Shown here piece after piece: positions 46,094 to 60,302 of a DNA stretch of 64,000 nucleotides (positions are counted from its first letter, which is position 1; each line of letters begins with the position of its first letter). The notes under the pieces are model-generated. The model had not been told where the DNA came from. It worked only from the letters and a program-made list of their open reading frames with translations, and did not search any database. Origin of the DNA: Tsukamurella sp. PLM1 (GTDB lineage Bacteria; Actinomycetota; Actinomycetes; Mycobacteriales; Mycobacteriaceae); contig NZ_AP025688.1 of the NCBI RefSeq assembly GCF_023168325.1, forward strand, positions 4,030,001 through 4,094,000. Reading direction: 5' to 3'. The translations under genes and the position numbers were made by a program.

Positions 46094-47631
46094 TCATTCG
46101 GTCATGATCACCGCATCGGCCCGGCGCGCCGCCACAGCTGCGGCCGCTTCGGAGCGCAGCGACTCCGGGATCTCGATGATCACCGTGTGCCGGCCGTCCC
46201 AGCGAACCCGCTCTCCGATGTCGATCCGCGCGCCCACCGCGGCCGGCTCCGGCGCGCCCGAGAGCACGATCACGGGCTCCGGTGCCTTCGACAGCTCATC
46301 GACCACAGCCTCGTGCTCCGTGCCCCACACATCGCCACCCGTCCACTCCACGACGCGCGTGGCACCGTCCGGCAGCTGGGCGCGGGTCACCGTGCGCGAC
46401 GGTGCCGTGAGTGCCTCAGTCGCGAGTGGACGGGACAGCACCCAGTCGTCGAGGGCATCGGGTTCGCCGACGGGCGCCTCGCCCAGGTGGGCAAGGGCGA
46501 GGCCGGTGTTCTCGGGGTACTCGACGGCGTAGTCGCGGACGCCGATGTTCCCGGCGCGGGTCATGTACGACAGGGCGATCTCCTCGGGGCGTTCGCCGGA
46601 GCGTTCGCGGAAGCTCGACCACCACGCCTGCGACCGTGCCGCGAGGTGCTTGAACCGGTCCACCCCGGCCTGCGGGCGGCCTCGTAAGCCGCGAACGCTT
46701 CACCGACGTCGTCGTGGGTGCCGAGCGCGTCGGCCAGCGCGATCGCGTCCTCGAGGGCGAGTTTCGTGCCGGAACCGATCGTGTAGTGCGCGGTGTGCGC
46801 GGCGTCGCCCAGCAGGACGACGTTGCCGGCGGACCACCGCTCGAGGGACACCGTCGGGAACTGCGCCCACCGGGTCCGGTTGGCCAGCAGCGCCCGTCCT
46901 TTCAGCTCTTCCGCGAAGACGTCCTCGAGCAGTGCGAGACTGCGGCGGTCCGACTCTCCCGGGGCGACCGCCCGGTCGTTCTCGGCCAGTCCCGCGCTCT
47001 CCCATGTCCGGGCGTCGGCCTCGATCAGGAACGTGCTCCGGTCCTCGGTGTACGGGTACGCGTGCACCACGAACAGGTCGTCGCCGCGGGAACGCCAGGT
47101 GAAGTTGGCGTTGTCCACCGCGAAATCCGTTCCGCACCACATGTAGTGGAGCGACCCGTAGGTGACGTTCACCCCGAGCTCCGCCTGCAGCTTCTCGCGC
47201 ACCGCGCTCCGCGCACCGTCGGCCGCGACGATCACGTCCGCGTTCAGATCGGACACGTCGACGCGCGCCCCCATCCGGATGTCGACCCCGACCTCCTCCG
47301 CGGCGCGCGTCAACACGTCGAGCAGGATCGCGCGTCCGATGGCCAGGTTTCGGGCGCCGTGCAGGTGTACCTCCCGACCCTCGGTGCGGAGCACCAGGTT
47401 GTGTCCCGCGTGGCTCGCGGCCCGCATGCGGTCTGCGGTCTCGGGATCCGCCGATGCGACGTTCCGCATCGTCGCCTCCGTGAGGCCGACCCCGAATCCG
47501 AAAGTGCCCGTGCTGGAATCGGCGCGTTCGTAGACAGTGACCGCCGATTCCGGGTCGCGGAGCCGGATCAGCCGGGCGGCGGCCAGGCCCGCCGGGCCCC
47601 CGCCGATGATCGCAACGGTCCTCTTCGTCAT
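46094..47631 (-). CDS. FAD-dependent aryl-CoA hydroxylase (salicylyl-CoA 5-hydroxylase-like), cluster 2; frame broken near 46675
   Basis: This ~512-residue paralogue of 14989-16532 has AIIGGGPAGLAAARLI, the DG motif VIVAADGARSAVR, and GDAAHTAHYTIGSGTKLALEDA. The frame breaks after AAYEAARRP and continues at -1 as VDRFKHLAARSQAWWSSF, to the C-terminal thioredoxin-like ~90 residues ending AVIMTE. AGGGAGG precedes ATG 47631. It lies 13 bp after the ligase stop, so the two are co-transcribed. Confidence 0.8.
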
Positions 47632-47644
47632 TGTCCGACCTCCC

Positions 47645-49345
47645 TTATTCCGCGACGCCGGAATCGCCGGCGCGCAATACCGCTGCGATGCGTTCCCGCA
47701 GATCCTTCTTCGACACCTTGCCCACGTTCGACAGCGGGAACTCGGTGACGATCTCCACGCGTTCGGGCAGTTTGTATTTGGCGAGCCCCTCGCCCAGCAG
47801 GAACTCGCCGAGGCGCTCCACGGTGAGGTCCGCGGCGGCGGGCTCCACGATGAGGAACGCACAAGCGCGCTCGCCGAGGACCGGGTCGGGCATCGCGACG
47901 AGCGCGGCGCTGATCACGTCCGGGTGCCGGAGGATGACCTCCTCGACCTCCTCGGCGTGGATCTTCTCGACACCGCGGTTGATCACGTCTTTGATCCTGC
48001 CCTCGATCGAGTACACGAGCACCCCGTCGGCGTCGTGCGCGCGAGCCAGATCCCCGGTGCGGTAGAAGCCCTCGGCGTCGAACGCGTCCCGATTGTGCTG
48101 CTCGGCACGGTAATAGCCGCGGATCGTGTACGGACCGCGCGCGCAGAACTCGCCGATCTCGCCCAGCGGCACCTCCTCGTCACCGCCCACCTCCACGATC
48201 CGCACTTCGTCGGCGCGAGAGATCGGTGCGCCCACCGTATGGTGCCGGACGTCCTCGCCCGCACCGTCGGGATTGACCAGGAACATGCCCTCGGCCATCC
48301 CGAACATCTGCCGGACCGCGATGCCCAGCTCGTCCCGGAGCCGGATCGAGACCTCCTCGGGGAGGGCCTGTCCGCCCACGATGAACTGCTCGATGCTGGA
48401 GAGGTCGGCGCTTCGGCTGGCCGGGTCCTCCAGGAGGCGCACCGCGAGTGCCGGCGGCACCAGCGGCAGCGACGTCGGTCGCTCTCGTTCGATCAGTTCC
48501 AGGAGCAGCGGGATCTGCGCCGAGGGCGCCAGAACGATCGCCGCGCCGCTCAGCAGTGCGGGCTGCACCGCGAGCGCAATGCCGGCGTTGTGCATCACCG
48601 GCAGCGGGTACAGGACCCTGGTGTCAGTCCCCCAGCCCAGCGTCTCGGCCCAGGCCCGGGAGTTGTAGACGTACTCCTCGTGCTGCCGGGGCGCGACCTT
48701 CGGCAGACCGGTGGTGCCGCCCGACAACTGGAAGACGACGATCTGCTCCGGGTGGACCGGCTCGGGCGCGGGCGCCCCGGCGCCGGCCTCGATGAGTTGC
48801 TCCAGCGTCGGCGTCCCCCCGATCGATTCTCCCCGGGCGACGACGACCACCCCGATCCGGCCGTCCGCGTGGAGTTCCCGCGCGACCTCGAGAGTCCCGC
48901 CCCGCCCGTGATCGGCCTGGACGACGGTGGCGCGGGCACCGACGTGCTCCGCGAGCAGCCCGACCTCGCGGGTTCCGTGCTGCGGCAGCGTGCACACGGG
49001 GCGGAGACCGGCGATGAGCGCCCCGAAGTAGGCGACCACGGTCTCGGCGACGTTCCCCATCTGGAACATGATCGCCTCGCCCGGTCGCAGGTCCGTCTCC
49101 GCGCGCAGCCCCGCCGCGAGCCGCAGGGCACGGTCGCCGAGGTCCGCGTAGGACCACCGAACCTCAGGGGTGATCAGTGCGTCGCGATCTGCGAACGCCG
49201 TTGTCGCGTCCAGGAATTCATCAGGTAGGGACCGCCCCTGCCACAGGCCGCGAGCGCGGTAGTCGGCGACGAACTCGGGCGGATACGCAATGAGGCCCGG
49301 GTCCGTCTCGGGTCGGATGAGGCCGGAAGCACGATCTGCTGACAT
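47645..49345 (-). CDS. Aryl-AMP ligase (dihydroxybenzoate/salicylate type), cluster 2
   Basis: This intact 566-residue enzyme matches the cluster 1 ligase in length and motifs: YPPEFVADYRARGLWQGRSLP, FQLSGGTTGLPKVAPRQH, MFGMAEGMFLV, YRTGDLARAH and NVGKVSKKDLRER. Start ATG 49345 aligns with the cluster 1 start and lies just after the promoter, suggesting a leaderless mRNA. No ribosome-binding site is seen. It activates the aryl acid for the hydroxylase. Confidence 0.86.
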   Translation of the reverse strand: MSADRASGLIRPETDPGLIAYPPEFVADYRARGLWQGRSLPDEFLDATTAFADRDALITPEVRWSYADLGDRALRLAAGLRAETDLRPGEAIMFQMGNVAETVVAYFGALIAGLRPVCTLPQHGTREVGLLAEHVGARATVVQADHGRGGTLEVARELHADGRIGVVVVARGESIGGTPTLEQLIEAGAGAPAPEPVHPEQIVVFQLSGGTTGLPKVAPRQHEEYVYNSRAWAETLGWGTDTRVLYPLPVMHNAGIALAVQPALLSGAAIVLAPSAQIPLLLELIERERPTSLPLVPPALAVRLLEDPASRSADLSSIEQFIVGGQALPEEVSIRLRDELGIAVRQMFGMAEGMFLVNPDGAGEDVRHHTVGAPISRADEVRIVEVGGDEEVPLGEIGEFCARGPYTIRGYYRAEQHNRDAFDAEGFYRTGDLARAHDADGVLVYSIEGRIKDVINRGVEKIHAEEVEEVILRHPDVISAALVAMPDPVLGERACAFLIVEPAAADLTVERLGEFLLGEGLAKYKLPERVEIVTEFPLSNVGKVSKKDLRERIAAVLRAGDSGVAE

Positions 49346-49386
49346 ACGAGTCAAGATATCAACATCACTGTTGACAACACAAGGGG
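49343..49386 (-). promoter_or_regulatory. Promoter with palindromic operator for the cluster 2 aryl-AMP ligase
   Basis: On the minus strand, CCCCTTGTGT is followed by TGTCAACA-gtga-TGTTGATA (49376-49357) and TATCTT as -10, then 7 bp to the ATG. It mirrors the arrangement at 13227-13262. The operator fills the -35/-10 spacer, the classic position for a repressor. Confidence 0.65.
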
Positions 49387-49461
49387 TTCTCCCGTTTGAT
49401 GAGTCACCGAACGTGATCCACGCCACGTTCTCACCGCAGCTTCGAGTCCCGAGGAGTGTCC

Positions 49462-50714
49462 ATGACCCGTCGCCCAGCCACCAGGGGCTTCACCCACCCG
49501 TACGCCGTGGTCGCGGTCTGTTTCGCCGCGATCGTCTACGACGGGTACGACCTGATCGTCTACGGCTCGACGATGCCGTATCTCCTCGCGTACGAGCCCT
49601 GGTCACTGAGCCGGACCGAAGCCGGCGCGATCGGCAGCTACGCGCTGCTCGGCATGTTCTTCGGCGCGATCCTCGCCGGAACACTGACCGACCGCTTCGG
49701 TCGCCGGCGGCTCTTCCTGGGCTGCCTCATCTGGTATTCGGTCGCGATGCTCGCGGTCGCCGCCGCGCCCAACCCCGAGCTCCTCGGCGTGTTCCGGTTC
49801 ATCGCCGGACTCGGCTTCGGCGGCGTCGCCCCGGTCGCCATCGCGCTCGTGATCGAGGTGGCGAAGGCGCATCAGAAGAATCTGCTCAACGCGCTGATGC
49901 TGTCGGGGCTGCCGGTCGGCGGAGTCGTCGCGGCGGTGTTCGCCCTCGCGTTCGGCCGCGATCTCGGCTTCCGTGGACTGTGGGCACTCGGTGCCACAGC
50001 ACTGGTCCTCGTCGTGCCGGTCGCGTGGCGGGTCATCCCGGAGACCGCGCACACCCCGGAACCGCACCCACCGGCGCCCCGGCCGAAGGAAGGACTCGCG
50101 AGCTGCTCGGCATGCCCGCCGTGGTCGCACTGACTCTCTTCGCACTGGCCAACTTCGCGGGCTTCCTCCTCGTGTTCGGCCTGAACACGTGGCTCCCCGA
50201 GTTGATGCGCGGCGCCGGATACAGCCTGGGCTCGGCGCTCACCTTCCAGGTGCTCCTCAACGTGGGCGCGATCGCCGGCGGCGTCGCAGGCGCGATGCTC
50301 GCCGACCGGTACGGGAACCGTCCGGTGGCGGCGGCCTACTTCCTGCTTGCCACGCTCGCGATTGGAGGCATGGCGATGATGCCCTCGATGGCGGTCATGT
50401 ACGTGGTGGTCCTGCTCGCCGGCGCCGGCTCGATAGGCACCCAGATCGTGCTGTTCGGGTACGTCGCTACCTACTACCGCATCTCGGTCCGGGCGACGGC
50501 CCTCGGCATCAGCACGGGAGTCGGACGGCTGGGCGCCGTGACCGGCCCGTTGGCCGGCGGAATCCTGCTCAGCGCCGGTGTCTCCTTCGGCGGGATCGCC
50601 GCGGCGTTCTGCACTGTCGCCTTCGTCGGCGGCGTCGCCTGCCTCCTAGTGCCCCGGCGCGCCGACGAGCAGCACATCCACGGCACCGCAACCCCGGCAC
50701 CGTCGGGCGCCTGA
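49462..50714 (+). CDS. Aromatic acid:H+ symporter, AAHS-type MFS (frame broken near 50099)
   Basis: This ~417-residue 12-helix transporter has the AAHS signature DGYDLIVYGSTMP in TM1 (the conserved D-G-Y-D), the loop GTLTDRFGRRRLFLG, and a second half starting LLGMPAVVALTLFALANF. The halves are in different frames around 50099, fitting one lost base. GAGGAG precedes ATG 49462. Such carriers import benzoate-like acids (4-hydroxybenzoate, gentisate, salicylate). Divergent from the ligase, it supports an aromatic-acid substrate for the cluster. Confidence 0.85.
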
Positions 50715-50745
50715 CCAGTCCCACCCTTACGAACGGAGCACGCAC

Positions 50746-53337
<2,592 letters not shown>

Positions 53338-53596
53338 TTTGGGGATTCCTCCTGCATTTCGCGGGCTACCTGCTGGAGTCATCGTACCGGTCGCGGCATC
53401 GCCGCTCGCCTCCCCGCTACGACGGTGCCCCCACCCCGGTCCCCGCGCGGGGACCCGCTCGGGGCCCGTGACCAGGCGGGCCGTCGTAACGATCGCACCG
53501 CGGCCCGCGACGATCCGTACGGGTCCAAGCGGTCCACAACCCCGCGTTCAGCCGGTGCGCGGATAATCGTTGCATCAGCGCGATCGAGGAGAACCG

Positions 53597-54402
53597 ATGA
53601 ATCCCCACGGCGGCGGCCAGAACCCCGGGCAGTACCCGGGCGGCCAGTACCACCAGGCCGGCGGCTACCAGCAGGGCGGGTACCAGGCCGGCGGGTACCA
53701 GCAGGGCGGCTACCAGAGCGGCGGGTACCAGCAGGGCGGGTACCAGCAGGGGCCGCAGGGCACCCGGCAGTTCGGTCACCCGCAGGGCGTGCCGCAGTAC
53801 GGGCAGCCGCAGTACGTGCAGCCGCAGTACGGGCAGCAGGGTGGCTATCAGCCCGGGCCGCCGCAGCCCCCGAACGGCGGGGGCGGGCGCAAGGGCCTGG
53901 TCATCGCACTCGCGGCCGTCGTCGCCGTGCTCGCCGTGGCCGCAGCGGTGGGCCGGGGCTCACCCTGCGCGACGACTCGTCGTCGACCGCGTCGCCGGTC
54001 ACGTTCTCCGCCGAGGGCACCACGACCACCGCCGGCGCCCCGACGACGGGGGCCGCGCCCACGACCGGCCCCACCGAGCCCGCCACCGAGTCGGACGGGT
54101 TCCTCACCACGACGACGGCGCCGAGCGGCGCACCGTCGAGCGGCACGGCCGTGCCCCTCAAGCTGAGCGCGGGCGGTTCGGGCGTCGGGGTGGTGCTCAT
54201 CGTGGGAGTCGCGAGTTCGACGGTGCCGCCGGCCTCGACCCTGCCGTGGGACTGGCAGGGCACCGCGGTGATCGGCGATGCGCTCACGATGCGGGTCACG
54301 GGCACCGGCACCGTCAGCTGCTCGATCTCCGTCAACGGTAAGGAGATCAGCACCCGCGAGGGCACCAACACGGTGCAGTGCGGGATCAAGCGCGCGCCGT
54401 GA
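53597..54402 (+). CDS. MmpS-like membrane protein with GGYQ repeats (frame broken near 53958)
   Basis: The N-terminus is a low-complexity Gly/Tyr/Gln region with GGYQQGGYQAGGYQQGGYQS-type repeats, then one membrane helix (~105-125, GLVIALAAVVAVLAVAAAV). In the -1 frame follows a Ser/Thr/Pro-rich linker and an MmpS-like beta domain with LPWDWQGTAVIGDALTMRVTGT, VSCSISVNGKEIS and NTVQCGI (two cysteines). One lost base near 53958 joins them. MmpS proteins are periplasmic partners of MmpL exporters, but no MmpL gene is in view. CGAGGAGAACCG precedes ATG 53597. Confidence 0.7.
53661..53755 (+). repeat. In-frame tandem repeat encoding GGYQ-x-G units
   Basis: Eight imperfect copies of a 12-nt unit, GGCGGGTACCAG, and its CAGGGC-type linker occur back to back. 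The repeat encodes a flexible, aromatic N-terminal tail and is a likely site of length variation between strains. Confidence 0.8.
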
Positions 54403-54449
54403 CGGGGGTCGCCGCGCGCCGCGGGGAGGGCGACGACCGCGTCGGTACG

Positions 54450-55670
54450 ATGCAACGCGTGCCGACCGCCCCCGACCTCGCCGACACCGGTGCCGCGACG
54501 GCACCGTCGTCGCTGCTCGACCGCACCCGCACGGTATGGCTGCCGATCGTCGTCTACCTCGCGATCCGCGGCATCGGGCTCGCGATGCTCGCCCGGTTCG
54601 CACAGCTGCGCAACCAGAACCTCGCCGATCTCCTGACCGCCTGGGACGGAAAGTGGATGATCGGGCTGGCCACCTACGGCTACGACGACATGCCGTGGCG
54701 GTTCGTGGACGCGCGCGGCGAGCACACCGCCGACACCGCGTACGCCTTCTTCCCCGGCTTCCCGATGCTGGTGCGGGCGGTCGCCCAGCTCCCCGGTTTC
54801 GACGCGTACCGCGCGGCGCTCACCGTGAACGTGATCCTGGGCTGCGTGGCCGCGGTCGCGGCGTACCGGCTGGGCCGACTGTGCGTCGAGCACATGCCGC
54901 GACTCCCCGATCGTCTCGCCGAGCGCACCGGCCTGCTCACGACCGTCCTGTTCGCTGCGGCCCCCATGTCCATCGTCCTGACGATGGCGTACACCGAGGC
55001 CCTGTACTCCGCACTGGCCGGATGGGCTCTGGTCGGGGTCATGGAGCGCAAGTGGCTCCTCGCGGGCCTCTGCACGGCGCTCGCGGGCTTCTGCCGACCG
55101 ACGTCGGTGGTGCTGATCGGGGTGGTCGCGCTCGCCGCGCTGCTCGCGGTCCTCACGTCCGACGGTGCCGAGCGCGTCCGGGCCGCCGCGTGCGTGCTCC
55201 TCACTCCGCTGGGCTGGGTGACCTACCTGCTGATCGTGGCGAACCACACCGGCAGCCTCACGGGATGGTTCCGGATCCAGACGGAGGGCTGGGGCACCAC
55301 GTTCGACCTCGGCGTACAGACCTGGCAGTTCGTCAACTACACGCTCGTCAACGGCTCCGACATCGCCGACCTGTCGGTGGTGGGCCTGCTCGCCGCGTCA
55401 ATCGTCCTGATCGTGCTGGCGATCCGCGCGAAGATGCCATGGCCGATCACGCTGTACGGATCGCTCGTGGTGGTCTCACTGCTCGGCTCGGGTGGGCTGA
55501 TGATGTCGCGCCCGCGGCTGTTGCTGCCCGCGTTCGTCCTGCTGATCCCGATCGCGATCGCGCTGGCCAAGACGGCGAAACCGACGCGAGTGTGGACCTG
55601 CGTCGGCGTCGTCACCATCACCTGCTGGTACGGCGCCCACATGGTGAGCGTGTACCCGCACGCCATGTGA
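54450..55670 (+). CDS. GT-C membrane mannosyltransferase-like protein
   Basis: This ~406-residue protein has ~9 membrane helices. Loop 1 has DLLTAWDGKWMIGLATYGYDD (an acidic-aromatic GT-C loop, W-D as in PIG-V-type enzymes), then TAYAFFPGFPMLVRAVAQLP and MAYTEALYSALAGWALVG, as in PIG-V family mannosyltransferases. Actinobacterial relatives use polyprenyl-phosphate-mannose for lipoglycan synthesis; that role is inferred. The ATG at 54450 is preceded by TACG and no clear ribosome-binding site. Confidence 0.75.
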   Translation: MQRVPTAPDLADTGAATAPSSLLDRTRTVWLPIVVYLAIRGIGLAMLARFAQLRNQNLADLLTAWDGKWMIGLATYGYDDMPWRFVDARGEHTADTAYAFFPGFPMLVRAVAQLPGFDAYRAALTVNVILGCVAAVAAYRLGRLCVEHMPRLPDRLAERTGLLTTVLFAAAPMSIVLTMAYTEALYSALAGWALVGVMERKWLLAGLCTALAGFCRPTSVVLIGVVALAALLAVLTSDGAERVRAAACVLLTPLGWVTYLLIVANHTGSLTGWFRIQTEGWGTTFDLGVQTWQFVNYTLVNGSDIADLSVVGLLAASIVLIVLAIRAKMPWPITLYGSLVVVSLLGSGGLMMSRPRLLLPAFVLLIPIAIALAKTAKPTRVWTCVGVVTITCWYGAHMVSVYPHAM

Positions 55671-55706
55671 CGGAGGGGCCCGCGATCGGCGCGGCGACCG
55701 AAGGAA

Positions 55707-55735
55707 GCGGCACCGTCGGGCCCGGCCCGTGCCGC
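55707..55735 (+). terminator. Hairpin after the mannosyltransferase-like gene
   Basis: GCGGCAC and GTGCCGC pair around an inner GGGCC/GGCCC stem, 36 bp after the stop and before the leuA leader. The left arm contains one copy of the recurrent 10-mer GCACCGTCGG. Confidence 0.5.
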
Positions 55736-55776
55736 CCCTCTTCCCGGGCCCGCACCCCGTGCGCTACATTCGTGGT

Positions 55777-55821
55777 GTGCAGCGGCGCGCCCTTCTCCTC
55801 GGTTGCCGCGGCGGGGCCTGA
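55777..55821 (+). promoter_or_regulatory. leuA leader peptide (candidate attenuator)
   Basis: A 14-codon ORF, GTG-initiated, reads MQRRALLLGCRGGA with three consecutive leucine codons (CTT CTC CTC). TACATT ends 6 bp before the GTG, so it is likely leaderless. The 130 bp to leuA hold several short GC stems. This is the pattern of ribosome-mediated attenuation by leucine supply. The exact terminator/antiterminator pair is not resolved by eye. Confidence 0.55.
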
Positions 55822-55943
55822 TCCAGACCGGCTCCCCGTCGCGGGTTGAGCCGTGCAGGCGCGGCTGCGCCGGTCGAGTCCCCCTCCCGGCGTCTCACTG
55901 CCGGTTTCCTCCCCGCGATCCGCGGAGAGATCCCAGAAAGTAG

Positions 55944-57821
<1,878 letters not shown>

Positions 57822-57828
57822 GGCCTCC

Positions 57829-58542
57829 GTGCGCAAGCGCCTGATCCTCACGGCGGCCGTGCTGCTCTGCACGGCCGCCGTGCTGTTCGGGCTCCTCCAG
57901 GTGAGCAAGTCGCGCTCGTTCCAGTTCTTCGGCGAGATCGTCGACCGCGTGGACACCACCGAACGCGTCGTGGCCCTGACCTTCGACGACGCCCCCACGC
58001 CTCGCGCGGCCGAGGTGCTGGACACCCTCGCCCGGTTCGGCGTGCAGGGCACCTTCTACGCGCTGGGATCCGAGCTCGAGCGCTCCCCCGAACTGGGGCG
58101 GCGCATCGCGGCCGCGGGGCACGAACTGGGCAACCACACGTTCAGCCACCGCCGGATGGTGGGCACGAACGAGACGCCGGGGTTCGTGCGCAGCGAGCTC
58201 GATCGCACCGACGCGCTGATCCGCGCCACCGGTTACCGGGGGCCGATCACGTTCCGCCCGCCCTACGGCAAGAAGCTGTTCGTCCTGCCCTGGGAGCTGT
58301 CGCGACGCGGCGTCACCACGGTGACGTGGGACGTGGAACCCGATACCTTCCACGCGGGCGACGCCGCCGCCATCGAGCGGTACACGCTCGAGCACGTCCG
58401 GCCCGGCTCGATCGTGCTGATGCACCCGTTCTGCGAGGCGGGCTGCGGAGCGGACCGAGAAGCGTTGCCGCGCATCATCGAACGTCTGCGCGCCGACGGC
58501 TACCGGTTCGTGACTGTCCAGCAGCTCCTCGCCCTGCGCTGA
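57829..58542 (+). CDS. Polysaccharide deacetylase (NodB domain)
   Basis: This 237-residue protein has a signal-anchor (~5-25) and a CE4 domain: ALTFDDAPTP (T-F-D-D), GNHTFSHRRM (H-x3-H metal site), FRPPYGKK and LMHPFC (late His). It would deacetylate a cell-envelope sugar outside the membrane. GTG 57829 begins 8 bp after leuA. Confidence 0.85.
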   Translation: MRKRLILTAAVLLCTAAVLFGLLQVSKSRSFQFFGEIVDRVDTTERVVALTFDDAPTPRAAEVLDTLARFGVQGTFYALGSELERSPELGRRIAAAGHELGNHTFSHRRMVGTNETPGFVRSELDRTDALIRATGYRGPITFRPPYGKKLFVLPWELSRRGVTTVTWDVEPDTFHAGDAAAIERYTLEHVRPGSIVLMHPFCEAGCGADREALPRIIERLRADGYRFVTVQQLLALR

Positions 58543-58575
58543 TCCGGTCCGGCGGTCGCGTCACCATTCCTCGGT

Positions 58576-58593
58576 CCGACGGTGCGCCGTCGG
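58576..58593. repeat. Near-perfect palindrome built on the recurrent 10-mer
   Basis: CCGACGGTGCGCCGTCGG lies between the convergent deacetylase and hmp stops. It is a near-perfect 9+9 inverted repeat (one mismatch pair) containing CCGACGGTGC. It may help to end transcription in both directions. Confidence 0.45.
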
Positions 58594-58599
58594 CCGGGC

Positions 58600-59775
58600 T
58601 CAGGCCGTGAGCGGGGTGAACGCCTCCGCGTAGATCCGGTCGGAGGCGACGTCCACGTCCGCGAGCTGGCGGGTCAGCGCCTGCATGAACGGCGTGGGGC
58701 CGCACAGGTAGACGTTGCCCTCCGCGGGAACGACGATGTCCCGCAGGTCGATCCGTCCGCGTCGCTCCCCCGCGACCAGCGGATACCCGTCCGGGAGTTC
58801 GTCGTAGTACGTCACCAGTTCGGCGCCGGGTATGCGCGCGACCAGCTCGGCGAGTTCGGCCCTGTGCGCGTGGGTGGCCCGGGTGCGGTCCGCATGGACG
58901 ACGGTGACCGATCGTCCCTGCGCCTCCGTTTCGAGCGCGTAGAGCATTCCGAGCACGGGCGTGATCCCGATACCGGCGGAGACGAGCAGGAGCGGGGTCG
59001 ACGGGGCGCTGTCGAGGTACACGTCGCCGAACGGGCGCGACACCGACAGCTCGGTTCCCTCGAAGGCGTACTCGTGCAGATGCGAGGAGACCTCGCCGTC
59101 GCGGCGGACCGAGATGCGCCAGCGATCGACGCCGGCCGCGTGCGAGAGGCTGTACTGCCGGATCTGGCGGGCACCGTCGGTCAGCGTGACCGACACCGAG
59201 ATGTACTGCCCGGCATGGAAGTCCGGGAGGGGCGCACCGTCGGGCGCCGCGAGGGTGAACGCGACGGTGGCCGGCGACTGCTGGTCTCGTTCCACGACGA
59301 CGACCGGGATCCAGGTGCTCTCCGGGGTGGCCCCTGCCGCCGCGTAGAGCTGCTTCTCGCGGCCGATCAGGTCGTCGGCCATCGCCCAGTACACGGCCGT
59401 CCACGCCTCCGCGACGTCGGTCGTCACGGTGTCCGCGCCGAGAACCTCGACGATCGCCGCGAACAGGTGTTCGTGGACGATCGGGTACGCGTCCGGCGCA
59501 ACTCCCAGCGACGCGTGCTTGTTGGCGATCCGTTCGATCAGCGCGCGGGTCTCCGGATTCTCCTCGACCAGCATGGTGGCGTACATCGCGACGGCGCCGG
59601 CGAGCGCCGCCTGCTGCGCACCGCTGGCCTGGTTGCCACGGTTGAACAGGTCGCGCTCCAACTCGGGGTGGGCCGCGAACAGGCGTCGGTAGAAGACGGG
59701 GGTGATCTCCCCGATCGCTCCGCCGACGAGCGGGAGGGTGGCCGAGACGATGTCCCTGTGGGCTGCGGAAAGCAT
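58600..59775 (-). CDS. hmp: Flavohaemoprotein (nitric oxide dioxygenase)
   Basis: This 391-residue protein has an N-terminal globin domain (~1-135, with HPELERDLFNRGNQASG and the proximal region YPIVHEHLFAAIVEVLG), an FAD domain with RQYSLSHA, and an NAD domain with LLVSAGIGITPVL and VYLCGPTPFMQAL. It oxidises NO to nitrate with O2 and NADH. ATG 59775 starts the globin. It follows the nsrR-like gene by 11 bp in the same direction. Confidence 0.93.
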   Translation of the reverse strand: MLSAAHRDIVSATLPLVGGAIGEITPVFYRRLFAAHPELERDLFNRGNQASGAQQAALAGAVAMYATMLVEENPETRALIERIANKHASLGVAPDAYPIVHEHLFAAIVEVLGADTVTTDVAEAWTAVYWAMADDLIGREKQLYAAAGATPESTWIPVVVVERDQQSPATVAFTLAAPDGAPLPDFHAGQYISVSVTLTDGARQIRQYSLSHAAGVDRWRISVRRDGEVSSHLHEYAFEGTELSVSRPFGDVYLDSAPSTPLLLVSAGIGITPVLGMLYALETEAQGRSVTVVHADRTRATHAHRAELAELVARIPGAELVTYYDELPDGYPLVAGERRGRIDLRDIVVPAEGNVYLCGPTPFMQALTRQLADVDVASDRIYAEAFTPLTA

Positions 59776-59786
59776 CGTGAGAAGTC

Positions 59787-60224
59787 CTATCCGGTCGTGA
59801 GCCCGAGCACCAGCGCCCGGGTCGGGGCCTGCGCCAGGGCGGCCACCGTCGTGGTGTTCAGCGAGGCGTAGAACGCCTCGTTGGCCGTGGCGAGTGCGGT
59901 CCGGAGCCGGCACGCCGATCGCAGCGGACATTCGAGTCCCGAGCAATCGACGAGTTCCGTGTCGTCGTCGCCCTCGAGCGAGCGGACGACATCACCGAGG
60001 AGCGCGGTGCGCCCGGCGGCGGTGAGGGTCACCCCACCGCCGCGGCCGCGGTCCGCGTCGATCCACCCGTGCGACGAGAGATGCGCGCAGGCCTTCGTCG
60101 CATGGGCGTAGGACACCTGCATCTCGTCGGCTATGTCGCGCGTCGAGATGCGGTGCCCGTCCTCCTGGACGGCGAGCCGGATGAGGATCCGAAGCCCGAC
60201 GTCACTGAACCCTGTGAGCCGCAC
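59787..60224 (-). CDS. nsrR: Rrf2-family NO-sensing repressor (NsrR)
   Basis: This 145-residue Rrf2 protein has a winged helix (MRLTGFSDVGLRILIRLAV, ISTRDIADEMQVSYAHATKACAHL) and three Fe-S cysteines spaced as in NsrR (C-x4-C-x5-C in DCSGLECPLRSACRL). Its [4Fe-4S] cluster senses NO and relieves repression of hmp. An AT-rich stretch with TGATCGATGCAATATTAATC (about 60249-60268) lies ~25 bp upstream of the GTG and is a likely binding site. The gene pair nsrR-hmp is common in actinobacteria. Confidence 0.9.
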   Translation of the reverse strand: MRLTGFSDVGLRILIRLAVQEDGHRISTRDIADEMQVSYAHATKACAHLSSHGWIDADRGRGGGVTLTAAGRTALLGDVVRSLEGDDDTELVDCSGLECPLRSACRLRTALATANEAFYASLNTTTVAALAQAPTRALVLGLTTG

Positions 60225-60302
60225 GTGACCAGGCTATTCAAATCATCATGATCGATGCAATATTAATCCGAGTGATCTACGACACCATGTAGTAGATCCG
60301 CG

